In this document: positions 46,331-58,600 of the stretch, piece by piece
Position numbering within the stretch: position 1 is the stretch's first letter
How the letters are laid out: each line of letters opens with the position of its first letter
DNA from: Leptidea sinapis
Lineage: Eukaryota; Arthropoda; Insecta; Lepidoptera; Pieridae
NCBI RefSeq assembly: GCF_905404315.1
Contig: NC_066267.1
Span: forward strand, 8,694,501 to 8,758,500
Direction of reading: 5' to 3'
DNA: 64,000 bases
Made by a program: the position numbers and the translations under genes
The notes under the pieces: generated by a model
What the model was told of the DNA's origin: nothing
The model's database searches: none
Seen by the model: the letters and a program-made list of their open reading frames with translations, nothing else

Positions 46331-46769
46331 TGTACCTTTGACTTGCAACCCCCGTGGTGCGGCGACGCACTCAGGGCGCAAGGCGCTTGATATAAAAGTA
46401 AATAAACCTACTTTCCCCAATGTATAACAGTAATAATTTAAGTGAAAAACAAAATATCAAAATGCGGGTGCCACTGAAGATTACAATCAAAAACTAAGGT
46501 TCCTCGGAATACCGTCGATTCTACTATCTTCAAGTTTTTCTGTATTATTATTATTATTAATATGTAGTTTCGTTTCGAGTTTTCGTGTCACATTCCTAAA
46601 AAATATTGTTTCGTCTATCGTTATTTTGTAACACGTGGAGAAAATTTATAAACCGCCCCCAGATCGCGGCGGCCAACACTCCCGTGCAACGATGGCACAG
46701 CCAGGAGTTGTACTGTAAATAGAAAATTGTATAATTGTCAAATATGGTCTCTTTACTTTCCATTAGGTA

Positions 46770-46960
46770 AGCACGTGCTGGGTGATCTAGCCGTTCACAG
46801 AGAACTGTATCCCCGACAACTCGAGCAGTTTTGCGTTGCACGTGGTGAAATGGCTCGAGCTAATACGATGATGCGAGATGACAGCAACAGTCCATAATAT
46901 TATGTGGACATCCCTGCACTTTTTAGAGCGCTAGAATGTAAGTTTGTTTGTTACGCTTTC
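46770..46960 (-). mobile_element. CR1-like LINE scrap, sister of 44435
   Basis: Reverse of the VLCERLDH region with agagaactgtatccccgaca and ttgcgttgcacgtggtgaaa. Confidence 0.6.
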
Positions 46961-47428
46961 ACGCCTAAACCACCGTACCGGTATTGAAAAAATTTAGTAT
47001 AGAGATAGACTAGAGCCATTAAAAAGAACACAGAATACCTTTTATTGCAAAAAAAGTAAATGGGGGGGGGGTGAAATAGGGGATGGAAGTGTGCATGGTG
47101 TGCAAATTCGTCATTATCGAAGATAAAACCATGAATCTTTGTATTTAGGCACTTGATATGATATAATTTATAAAAATTTGTTCGAGCATTTTTGAAAGTG
47201 ACCTACTTGACCTACATGGGGATGAAATAAGAGATTAAAGTTCACAGGGAAATACTATTAAAGAGACTGTCCACAATGACAAGGGATATACGCTGTATCA
47301 TAGAAGAGCGCTGCCAGCAGCGGATAGAGCACTTTATATGTGTATTATTTGAAAAGTATCCTAAAAAATAAACAAATTGCCCAAACAAATTCAACCTGGA
47401 CGAAGTCGCGGGTAAAAGCTAATAATAA
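46940..47428 (+). mobile_element. Helitron-like repeat inside a duplicated block
   Basis: Starts gtttgtttgttacgctttca, gcctaaaccaccgtaccggt and ends near gacgaagtcgcgggtaaaag CTAA. It separates the CR1 scrap from the sequence shared with 44660-44790. Confidence 0.45.
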
Positions 47429-47429
47429 C

Positions 47430-47563
47430 ATAAGTGACGGTGTTTTCCAAATTCTCTTAATTTCAACACATTGCACCTTGCGATTACAGTTTAAAGTGAT
47501 GACGATATCTGAATCATAACGCAAATCAATAAATAATAAACAACGTCATACATACAACTTCGA
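47430..47563. repeat. Duplicated flank, copy 2
   Basis: Matches 44660-44790; see that entry. Confidence 0.6.
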
Positions 47564-48007
47564 GTCAAAAGTAATTCAAGAAGTTTGCAAGATCTTGGGA
47601 ATCCATAAGACCAGAACTACGCCATAACATCCACAGTCGCACGGGATGGTGTGGAGAGGTATAGTCAAAGGTTGGAGCGGCATCTGAGAAAGGTAGCGGA
47701 CAGTCATCAGGATAACTGGGATGAGTACTTTCCATTGTTTCTCATATCGTTTAGAGCCGCGATACACGAGACGACTACGGTGACTCCTGCATACCCCAAT
47801 TTGAAAATTTGAAAGCAATTTGGAAGGGAATTAAGATTGCCAGCTGATTTATTTTCAGATTGTCCATTAGATTCTCCGAAGAGTATAACAGAGTATGCGA
47901 ATGAGTTTCGGAATAAGATGGTTGATTCTACGAGGAAATTAGAGGAACTGGGCATAAGGCAAGTGAACGGATAAAGACCCGCTGCGATCGAAGAGCTTAT
48001 ATTCCTA

Positions 48008-48241
48008 TACAAATTATTTAAGTTTTTAAATAATTTGTATAGGAATATAAGAGACTCAGTCTCAATCAGTTTCGTGCCAGATTTTGGCGAGACAACACGT
48101 CCTGAGGATGCCTCGTGTAGAGGCGAAACACGTGTCGAATTGTTTTAAAAACAAATATTGGCGGAATTAACACTAAAGAAAACTTAAATAATTTGTATAA
48201 TTATGGATTTCCGCAAGGTGACGCCTAATTCAATAAATTTT
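48008..48241 (+). mobile_element. Foldback insertion with hammerhead-like motif
   Basis: Flanked by direct repeats cttatattccta at 47996-48007 and 48242-48253. Its left part carries an inverted copy of its right end (acaaattatttaagttt against aacttaaataatttgta) and of the target (aggaatataag). The rest is related to 5108-5288, same 3' end (cggaattaacactaaagaaa, tggatttccgcaaggtg). Confidence 0.8.
48091..48146 (+). ncRNA. Hammerhead-ribozyme-like motif, type 1, best copy
   Basis: Stem I: 48094-48101 pairs with 48137-48144 with a 2x2 internal loop; CTGAGGA at 48102-48108; one extra T; stem II GCCTC (48110-48114), loop GTGTA, GAGGC (48120-48124); GAAA at 48125-48128; stem III formed by self-complementary ACACGTGT (48128-48135); cleavage-type GTC at 48134-48136. 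All core positions of the hammerhead are met except for the extra base before stem II. The loopless stem III would favour action as a dimer. Confidence 0.6.
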
Positions 48242-48460
48242 CTTATATTCCTAGTTATGAAGAAGGAACTCTGGTTTGGTTACACAATCCCGTAAGGCGA
48301 AAAGGGAAATCTCCGAAGCTTCCACCATGTTGGGAAGGGCCATGTAAAGTAATCACAAGGATGTGATGTGACTCTCAGGATCCAGCGTACCCCTCGAAGT
48401 CTCTCGAAAATCAACGGAAGGAACGATGATCGGGACGAACATGTCTTGGAAAGGGGGCAG

Positions 48461-48759
48461 TGTCGCGTACGTGACGAGAGTTGTCAAACTTCAAGGCATT
48501 GATAATTTCGATGATAAGTTCTAGTTCAGAATTGAAAGTGAAAAGGAAAAGAAGGAAGAGAAGAAGAAGCAGTGAAAAGTGTTTCAGTGAGGAGAAGACA
48601 GAAGAAACCGAGCGTTCGGTGCCGTGTGATCTGCTGAAGGCACCGCCATCTGAAGAAGAACAGCGGCTGACGGGCGAAATGCAAGTTCCACGGACGCAAT
48701 GAAGGCTCGTTCCTTTAAGCTGTGTATTACCTTCCAATCTCTGACCCACTCTCGTAACA
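48461..48759 (+). repeat. Ty3/gypsy 3' LTR
   Basis: Begins TGTCGCGTACG directly after the polypurine tract gaaagggggcag and ends ctctcgtaaca, giving TG...CA ends and 299 bp. No matching 5' LTR lies in the window, so the element is 5'-truncated or recombined. Confidence 0.6.
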
Positions 48760-49209
48760 AAAGGATTTAAATCACTTAATGAACGTCAAAAAATATCAAT
48801 CAACGTAATTAACTTTACGAGCCGTTTTCAAAACAGGCTTCCACTTTTAGTTAATTAGTCTGGCACATGATTTATAAATTAACTCTAAAATGATGATATT
48901 ATAGAAGACAATATAATTTGTGATACGATAATATACTGTTACCGGCAGTGACAGAAACGGTCAATAAAATTAAACCAAGTTTATTTTATTTAAGAATAAG
49001 TCAGCTATGTACCCGGTTCAAAGTTATAAGTTTGTTATAAGAAGTATGTATAAATTACTTACATTTTCCTCATCGGCTATCATACTATATAATAATATAC
49101 TGCGACCAGTTCTTATACGAACTGTTGAAGTGAATTCGGCTCAGTCTGCCATTGGTCTGCGACAAGACAAGGATAATGTGTTACACCTAACAAAACAAAT
49201 TCTTTAAAA
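48760..49209. promoter_or_regulatory. Upstream region of the Methuselah-like gene
   Basis: The promoter should lie here if the first coding exon is also the first exon. A TCAGT initiator-like pentamer occurs near 49141, with no clear TATA box at the usual distance. The transcription start is not determined. Confidence 0.25.
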
Positions 49210-49608
49210 ATGTACACGAAACTATTATTTATATTTTTTCTTATAAAAAATATCAATTCTGCCATCGTGAATAAAAATAATACATTGAATAAAAACAAAT
49301 ATGAATTTGAGACAAAAGCTGAGCTTCAGAATGATGTTGATTTTGAGTTGTGTGGTGATAAAAGGTGTATTTATAAGTGCTGCCCCAACAACGAAGTTCT
49401 TGATGATCAAAATATGTGCGTGGCTTATGAAGTGAATAAGGATTTTTCGAATATACCCGTATATGACTATTACATCACGAAAATACGAAAAAGGTTTTAC
49501 GACGTGTTTAACACTGTACCCAATAAAATTGGAACTGATGAGAAGTTTGCAAGCGAATTATACTCAGCTGATTTTATTAATAATAATAATTCTATTTACT
49601 TGGAAGAA
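49210..49608 (+). CDS. Methuselah-like exon 1
   Basis: ATG 49210, MYTKLLFIFFLIKNINSA signal peptide, then the Cys-rich first part of the ectodomain with RCIYKCCPNNEV. Glycosylation sequons at N23 and N126. Ends IYLEE with donor GTGAGT, phase 0. Confidence 0.9.
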
Positions 49609-52600
49609 GTGAGTATTCAATGTATATTTTAATTTAAAAAATCAATTTTGATTAATAAAATAGGTTTTTATTATGAAAAGGATGACAAACGAGCGTATGG
49701 ATCACCCGGTGTTAAGTGATCATCGCCCATATACTCTAGCAACACCAGAGGAGTCACAGGAGCGTTTACGGCCTTTAAGGAAGGTGTACCCGCTTTTTGA
49801 AGTGAAACTTCTTTGCGTGTATGTAAGTTTTTTACGTATAAAACGTAATAAAGTGACACGAAAATGTGGGACGATTTTGAAATTTGAATTTACAACTTTA
49901 GATGGCATTTCTGCCGCTTTACGACTTGTACTAGACTGAACGCAGAACTTTTTTATTGATTAACATTATCATTAGTATGTAAAGATAAACATTTGTTGAT
50001 ATATTTGTAAATCATCCAATTACTAAGCATTTTACATAAAACATAGATTAAGAGTTGAGGAATATTAGCAAGAATAAAATTTTGTATACATATTTGACAT
50101 ATTATGTTTTGAATTATTATCGTAGCTTCAGATTAATAAAATATATATTATATACAATAAAATTAAGACAATATCCAAAATATAACTGTCAAATATAATT
50201 TCTACATGTAAAACGTTTTCCTTCATTGAGAAAAGGTATCTTTTGCTCGTTTCTCGTGTCCTAAACACAATATTAACTGTTGCGTATCTATACTTTTGTA
50301 ATTGTGTAGAAAACTTAGGCAAATATTAAATTTACAATATTTCATGCATCAATAAACCGTTGGGGTTTATGTGTTATTTTTTTATTTTGTATTTATATTA
50401 TATATTAATGATTTGAAAAAAAACTAACATATATCCGCTTAGCGTTTTGAACAGTCGGTCTGCAATCACCTTGTATTCTCCTGTAATATATACATAGTTG
50501 TTTTAACTAATATTATAATGAGGAAAGATTTGAGTGTTTCTTTGTTTGTTTCCATTGGATAGGCTATGAAACTTCTGAACCGATTTGAGTAATTGTTTCA
50601 CTGTTTATTTCTATACTCTCTCAGAGCGCCGTTTGTTTCCGAAGCGGTAGTAGTATCTAGTAGTATAAGAAATGACATCAAAAAGGATTCTAAAGGAATC
50701 AATTTTGAGAAAATAAATGCCTTTTATGCCTTTATTTATTTATTTAAAACATTCGGAAGCTGTACAATCCCCGGGTGACATAGGCATTATTGATAACGTT
50801 TTTAATGATAGAATAAAATATTGTACTACGACCAGTGATACAAAACATATGCGTTCACTGTCTACGATATTGCAGAACACACCATTATTTCCTACAATAT
50901 GTCTTACCTTTTCTTTTTATTTTTAAATTTAATTGAATAGAATGTGGCTACTACGTGCTTAGTCCTGTGTGTACGAGGACGACGTACCAGGGTATCAGGG
51001 TACCAGGGTACCAGGGTATCAGGGTACCAGGGTATCAGCTAGTTGATAATTTACAAAAGCGGCCAAGTACCTTTATCACACAAACGTTTTGTAACAATTC
51101 TGTTGAATATCGTAATTGATACATTTGTTTTGAAGATTTTCTGGGTTCATGTTGTAAAAGACTTTATAATTCAATTTAGCCGAGTAGTAAGCATTATAAG
51201 TTTATTTCCTGGTGTTAACATTATGCTCATGACAGTTTCTAGCAAATTCACTTATGTGCCTATGTACATACATGACATGACACATTTAAATTTTGCTCTC
51301 AATGATTCTTTAGGACCTAGGATATAAAAGGCGTGAATAGCCCTCTTCTGCAGCACAAATATTGTATTAATATCGGCAGCGTTGCCCCATAGCAATATAC
51401 CATAGGATATATACTATGGAAATAACTAAAGTATACTAGTCGCGCCGTATCTATTTCAGTATACAGTATATATACATATATAGTGACAATATTTTACTAA
51501 CGAATTGTTATTCTATTTCAGAATGGAGTTCTTTACATTGAAAATCCAAATGAATGGATAAGATGGATAACAATATCGAGCGAACATTTTTGCATGGATT
51601 ATTCATTGATCAATAATACACTGAGTGATGAACCGCAGTTCTGGATAGACTACAGCGCTGAAGAGCCATCTCGTGAAATACACGGAGACTTTCTTATTGT
51701 TTGTATGTTCAAATTTTCTATTTTATAGTTTACCAGTGGGAGGCTCCTTTACACAAGATACCGACTAGATTATTAATCTAAGATTCTGATACTATTATTC
51801 ATATACATATATTCAAAAAAAGCGCGTACACCTTCCTTAAACGCCGGCAACGCTCTTGTGATTCCTCTAGTGTTGCATTCGCTCGTTTGTCCTCCTATTC
51901 CATTAAAAAAAATCTAATACTATATAGATAAAAATGACCATCGAAGGATGGCATGATGTTCTTGATATGCAATTCATTCATTATATAATTTAAAATTGAA
52001 ACAATCAAATGATAAAATTAATAGTGAAATATATATATTGCAAGATTTTTCCAGAAAGTACTCCATAAAATATTTTTTCATATTCTGTGTTATGAAATAT
52101 GAACAATTACAAATCACAATATTTACATGAATATACTCGTAATACTAGTTGCAACAGGAAAAATATAAGCAATTCCAATAATATTATGTTGTAATGCGGA
52201 ATAAATCAAACTAACTATAATTCTAACCGACTTAACAGGTGACCCAAGATCTGGTACGTACCTCTGTCAAAGGATAAGTTTGGCTATACAAAGAGGTAAC
52301 GTTGCCAGCTTCATGGGCACCATACCTACCGATAGCGATCTTAATGATATTTGTAATTAATTAATTTATATAAATAGCGTTATTAATTATCAAGTCATAT
52401 GTAAATAATTTGAAATATGAGTAATGGTACTAATAATTAAAAAATTAAATAAAAAAAAATAAACACGAAATAAACTATAATTCTTATTACAAATATTTCA
52501 GATAAGTTAGCATTCACTACCAAGTTACGGGATTCCAATCCCTTAGAGCTTAGAATTAGATCTACAGAGCGTTCTTAGACTTTGCACAGAGTTTACTTAA

Positions 52601-55600
52601 TTAAAACTTAGCTGAGTGTGATAAAGCGCGAACTTGACTTTTGTATTGGGCTATCTTGGCATAAGCACAGCATAATTTCAGCCGTCAAATGACTATAAAA
52701 ACGATCAATCAAAGATTATGCTAAGCTTACACTCAGGTGAGTTTTACGTAAGTAAAGTCTAAGTACGATCTATAGATCTCAGAGTTTGAGTTAAAAGGAT
52801 TGTCCGGGTGAAGGGTTCAGACCTTCCAGGTCAAAGAACATCAAAATGTGCGTCTGCAGCCCTGTAAAAACAAGCTTTTAAATCAACCCCTTAGATCACA
52901 TCTAGTTACGTCTAGATAGACTATGGCAGCTGTGAAAACGTCGAAAAAAATTTAGTTTTGAACAATGCACGCACATTAACCCAAAGTGTCATACAAATCG
53001 CGAGCGTAAGACGTAGCTTGTCACGCACACTAGACTAAATATTCCTGGTTTGTTTTTATCGGTTGTCTAACAGCAAGAGACTTTATCTAGACGTATAAAT
53101 TATCTAAGATAAACCCAATCATTAGATACGCGTCTTTTATTTTAATAAATTAAAGTAAATTTAGACTCAGACCAGAGTAATGAGTTTTAGCCAGTAAAAG
53201 ATCTAAAAGTAAATAAGGAAAAACTCTTTGTTGTGATTCTACCAGTTCTTAAGGTAGGAAATGCAAGGCCTTGTATAATCATCATCATCAGCGGGAAGAC
53301 TTCCACTGTTCAACTAAGGCCTCCCCTAAAAATCTCCACGACGATCGGTTCTGCGCTGCCCTCATCCAAAGTATTCCGGCGATTTTGATCAGATCGTCGG
53401 TCAATCTTGTGTGGGGTTTACCAACACTGCGTCTTCCGATACGTGGTTGCCGTTCGAGGACTTTCTTGCCCCACCGGCCATCTATTCATCGAACGATGTC
53501 CCCTACCCACTGCCACTTCAGTTTCGCAATCATTTGGGTTATGTCGATAACTTAAGCAGGCAGGCAGTCAGGCCTTGTTTGGCTTTCAATAATCACGATG
53601 TCAATCTTGTACTGGATCTTTTTTCTATATTTCTCATTGTACGCACTGAAGATTTTGCCAGGTTTGATTTATACATAAAATTTACTTTCAGCTCTGTATG
53701 TATCAGCCGTATTTCTTTTCCTGGTGTTACTTATATACGCTGCACTACCACAGCTTCAGAACTTAGTTGGGAAGATATTGATGTCCTACGTTACAAGCTA
53801 CATTTGCTATTTCATTTTTATTGCCATAGTACTTGGAAATGATCACTCCGAAGAAACGTGTATCGCGTTGTGTAAGTTTCGTTACAATTTTATTTAGATA
53901 TAATTTTTATTATCTACGGCTTATTAGAGATTCCTTAGATCAATAAAACTTTCAATACAACATATTGTATACAATAGATTAACCTTTAAATTATAAAATC
54001 TTTCGTAAGACATTGTTCAGTTATTTATTATACGGCTTTACTTACGATTTATCAGCGTGTGGTGAGGTACTTCATAAGGGTGAGTGCAGTGGGTTCGCGA
54101 TAACGTCCCGTCTCTTACTGCGGACTTGTGCTCGTAGTGCGCGGCTGGACAGTGCAGGGGCGCCGGTTGTGATCACGAGTATGGAATCTTTGAAATTATG
54201 TCACTATTGTTGTCCACGGGTGCACAAAATACACTTACAATGCCCACTATGGGATCATCGGCACTATGGGTTTAACAACACGAGTTTCCGGTTGGTGGTC
54301 TCTATGAAAATTAGGTCGACGGTCGATTTCAATGGCTTTATCAAGCTCGCGAGTTTGTCTGCCAAGTTTTTAGCGCGAGCCAATACTTTCACCCTATCGA
54401 ACCTAATATAATGTGACGTTTCGGAGTTTAGGGCATGCTCTGCCACTGCCGAGGTGTTGCTGTCCAATTTCCCTACACTGTGGATGTGCTCGGCGAGTCT
54501 TTTTTTATGTTGCGTCCCGTTTCACCAATGTAGCTTTAGCCACTATGTTCCGAAACTAGTCGGTACCCACACCGATAAATCGTAAGTAGGGCCATATAAT
54601 AAATAACTTCACTCTTCGTCTCATGAAACTATTTATAATTTAAAGGTTAATATATTATATACAATATATTGAATTGAAAGATTTATTGCTCTAGGGATCA
54701 AAAACCGGATGCAATTCTCCCGAAACGATATAATTTTGGACCTACAAGCGTACAGCATTCTCCAGGAACTCGTTTAGGACCGCTAGTGTTGCGAATGTCC
54801 AAACTTATATAATTTCTGAAATATTATATCCTGAAATCTGAATCATCACCCAAGTGAATTCAATAATCTTTTTTGTTGGTGCTAAAATATAATGTTCTGA
54901 TAGTATTGTTGCATTTTAGCTTTCTGCACATATTTCTCGATAATGGCGGTATGTTGTTGGATGAACGTGATGTCACTGGATATTTGGTGGACTTTTAGGT
55001 ACGTTGCTTTTAATTACATACACATAATATCGTATTGTGATTGTTAGTGCTTTTGGAGTAATATATACCAAGAGATACGAATACCTTATATCTATTATTA
55101 CCTTATTACTTTCTTGCTGACCCGGCAGACGCTGTTCTTTCAATAGAAAAAAATATGATGTAATTCGGGGATAATGTAGTCTAAAGCCATCGGAAATGTG
55201 TAAACAAAGTAAATAAATGAAATAAAAAAAACTACGTTTAAAAAAACCGACTTCAAAAACTGAAAAGTAGAAAGGAAAAATTACGTAAATCGGATCATAA
55301 ATCTCAGAGTAATCGGTGTACATACAAAAGAAACCGCTCGAATTGATAACCCCCTGCTTTTTAAAGTCGGTAAAAAGTATGGAAAAATTTAACAAAGTAT
55401 ACGCTAAAACCTTCCTTGAGTTCCACTCTGTCCATTGGTGAAAATCAGTGCAGTAGTTTTTGAGTTTATTGTGAACAGACAGGCAGAGACGCGGGGGAGG
55501 ACTTTGTTTTATAATAATTATGTAGTAATTATTTTGTTTATAGTGAGCCACCTTTTCTATTTTAATCCGCACTTGTCTTTGGTATTTATATTACATTAGA

Positions 55601-58600
55601 GTTTTTGTTACAGTTATGTTTTCTTTTTGTTACAGAGGTTATGCAAAAAATCGTCAGATTCATCGACGTGGAGAAACTAAGAAATTTATTCGGTATTGTT
55701 ACTATGGATGGGGCCTACCTCTCTTTATGGCTTCATTTCTTATGATCATTAATGCAATGGATATGAGAGATGTACCCTGGTTTATAACACCACACATACC
55801 AAGTTCAGGGTGCTTCTTAAGAGGTTAAAATCTTGAGAATGTATTATCATAAATAAATAGTTAAATTGTAAATAGATAAGCCTGGTCATATTTGCTGTTT
55901 TTATATGCTTCTACACGTGTCAGCTTTGGGTCTTCTGCACTAAAAGTGCACGAAGCAGTATCAGAGTGCAGTATAATAATGCATACCGCTGTCTTATGAG
56001 ACTGCAGTATATTGCAGTGCTTCGGGCATGTTTGCCGACGCCAGAGCCCCCGATTATTTCGCAATGATAAGTTCACGAGTTACGGCTTTTTGGTCTCGCG
56101 TTCACGAATCCGAAAACGAAATTCTCGGTGCTCTGAGCACCCGGAGAATCCTATACTCCATTACTGGCTTTCGGTGCATCATGACAATAACCGGAAATTG
56201 TTTTATCAGTACATTATTCTTCGTACGAACTCCCTTTGGGGCAATTTTAGTTTTAAATTATTTTATTAAGTACTGTATAATAATTTTATTTTTACGTCTT
56301 ATTCTATATTATTCAATTTATTGTAATGTGTTTAAAATGCCTGAAATAAATGACATAATATTATTATATTTAAATTTTTATGTAATAGCTGTGACTTATT
56401 CAAGCCTGCCAAGTAACTGCCATAAATACTTTCAACCTCCAATTCATCAACTTACGGTTAATTTTTTAACACTAAAATCACTAGTATACCTGTATATCTA
56501 GTTTTAATCAGAAACATCCATGAAATTCTACATACTTTCCGTAGAACTGCTTATAATTTATTCCATCTTGCCTCAGGAAAATCGTTGAAACTGAACCAGT
56601 TCTTGGCATTAGGAACATTACTTGATCAATTACTGACAGTAAGGCTTTAGCATACCTTACACATAGATAAGCGGGGCTATTAAAGCAAGGGAAAAAGCGT
56701 GGCAATTAATTTGGATACAGTGAACATTTTAGATTCTCAAAATTTCTATCAAATAGCTTCCCTTATAATTTTGCCAGCGGATCACTAGCTTCCTTACGAG
56801 ACGTAGCATAAAGTTCCTACTCGACGGACAGACTCGTGTGAACGCTGGTGTTGGCCAAGGCTATCTCCTACAACTCCTTTTTTTTGTCAGCCATACAGGT
56901 CACCCTTAGAATTTACCAGCTACGGAAGAAACTTAAATCTTCTATTGATACTTCTCTTAAGAAGATCGAAGAATGGGTTAGCCTTTATTTAATAGAACCT
57001 CCTAGAAGACTCAAAGTATCGCTTAATCCACTAAAACACTGTAACTTGACTAGTATATGAATACTAGCTAGATATCTATTATATGGATTCAAATTTTTCA
57101 GATATACAACAACTATTTTACATGTATATTCCGATGACGTTTTTCATTTTTATAAATTGCGTCTTCTTTGTGATGACCGCTTTGAAAATTGTGGAAGCTA
57201 TGAAAGGGAGCGAAATATTGGGTAGCTCGGCAGCCCGATCACAAAAGGAAAGGTATGCTATATATATATAGAAACATTAGTACAGTTCTAGTGCTTTTAC
57301 TGCTTCGCGTTTAGAAATTTTTACTAAATTTACTTCCGCGCTCATTTCATTGTCTTCTTCTTCATTTTCCAATGAAGAAGACGAGAAGGCATGAACAATG
57401 TCGTTTTCATTAAGTTCTCCTGAAACTATTAAACCGTCATCGACGTTTATAAAATCTTCGAATGTTGGTTGTTGATTATTGTCGTTGCTGATGGCTAAGT
57501 TCCAATCTTCAGGATCAGTTTCTAAATTTTCGTAATGATAACGATTGTAGCTTTCGTTTTGACATTTTTCAAATAAACATCTGTATGATAGTAAAGCGAA
57601 ACTAAAACTGAAGGTAATTGAAGCTCAAAATTTGTACTTACGTACTTGGAATTACGTGTGGAATTTGTGGGTAGAATAAGAATGAGTATACAAACAATGT
57701 TATCTATGATGATAAATCGAAGGAACAAATCCCAGATATAGAGGTTTACCTCTAACAGAGGTAATTCAGTGCCAAAGTGTTGGGACCTCAGCATGAGTTC
57801 CAGTTATGGAGGTTTCTCACTTATCCAGGTCCCACTTAACCAAGTTTCACTGTATTTATAAATAATAATAATTCGTTTCATTTAAGGGGCGCCTCCAGGA
57901 ACGATTACATCCCGAGGAGTCCACGCTTTTATTGTCGGGTAATCTCCACGATTATTCCATCAGCTTATCGACGCACGTTGTGCGGATGCGGATATCCTCA
58001 TGGAGTGCGGTTTAGTCCCATATCATATATCACATATCTACAATATTTAATCTAAGATTTTTTTCAGATTTTTGATCTGCCTCAAACTGATTGTGATTAT
58101 GGGAATTGGTTGGATTTGGGAAGTGATCAGCTTTCTAGCGCCGGCTATGGATAAGTTCGCTTTATATCTGGATATTTACAACGGACTGATTGGCATATTT
58201 ATATTCTTTATATTTGTTTGCAAAAGGAGCATGTACAAGAAACTCAAAGAAAGGTATGTTTTTGTTTTTATATCGTTTTGTTTTCTTAGTTTCCTACATA
58301 TTATTATGTTCTTTATGGAAGAGGAAGATAACAGAGGGAACGGGTCGCCTTATGTTAAGTGATCACTGCCACGCATATTCTCCTGTAACAGGAAACGAAA
58401 GAAATCATAGGAGCGTTGCCGGCTTTAGAAAATGTACGCCCTTTTTATTATACGCTTTATATTAGCTTCACCTGTATGTTTGTATGTTTGTTACCGACTT
58501 CCTTGGGCGCGATTTTGACCCACTTTAAACGGCTAGATTTCGTTAAACCTTTGTAGATTTATCGAGGACCGATGACATTACACTAATTTGACTAAATAAT

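Larger units (their letters stand above)
47555..48460 (+). pseudogene. Ty3/gypsy integrase C-terminal half, split by a foldback
   Basis: 47560-48007 shows, in shifting frames, the end of an integrase core (VIQEVCKILGIHKTRTTP, then HPQS and DGMVER-type sequence, AAIHETTTVTPA) and LRLPADLFS. After the insertion 48008-48253, YEEGTLVWLHNPVRRKGKSP and LPPCWEGPCKVITRM give the GPY/F module. It ends in a purine-rich tract at 48449-48460 next to the LTR. Only the 3' end of the element is present; no gag, protease or RT is seen. Confidence 0.75.

Noticed and set aside
48481..48702. Arg/Lys/Glu-rich ORF inside the gypsy LTR
   Set aside because: It lies wholly in the LTR and its basic run comes from an aagaagaag-type purine stretch.
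53411..53842. 143-codon plus-strand ORF as a gene
   Set aside because: Its first half is antisense RTE sequence and its second half is the receptor exon 3 in the wrong frame.
54973..55572. 199-codon minus-strand ORF
   Set aside because: Low-complexity, Tyr/Phe/Ile-rich translation, overlaps receptor exon 4 and a repeat; no domain.
55616..55828. ATG at 55616 as the start of a small membrane protein
   Set aside because: The ATG is intronic; the acceptor at 55634-55635 and exact phase with exon 4 show this is an internal exon of the receptor.
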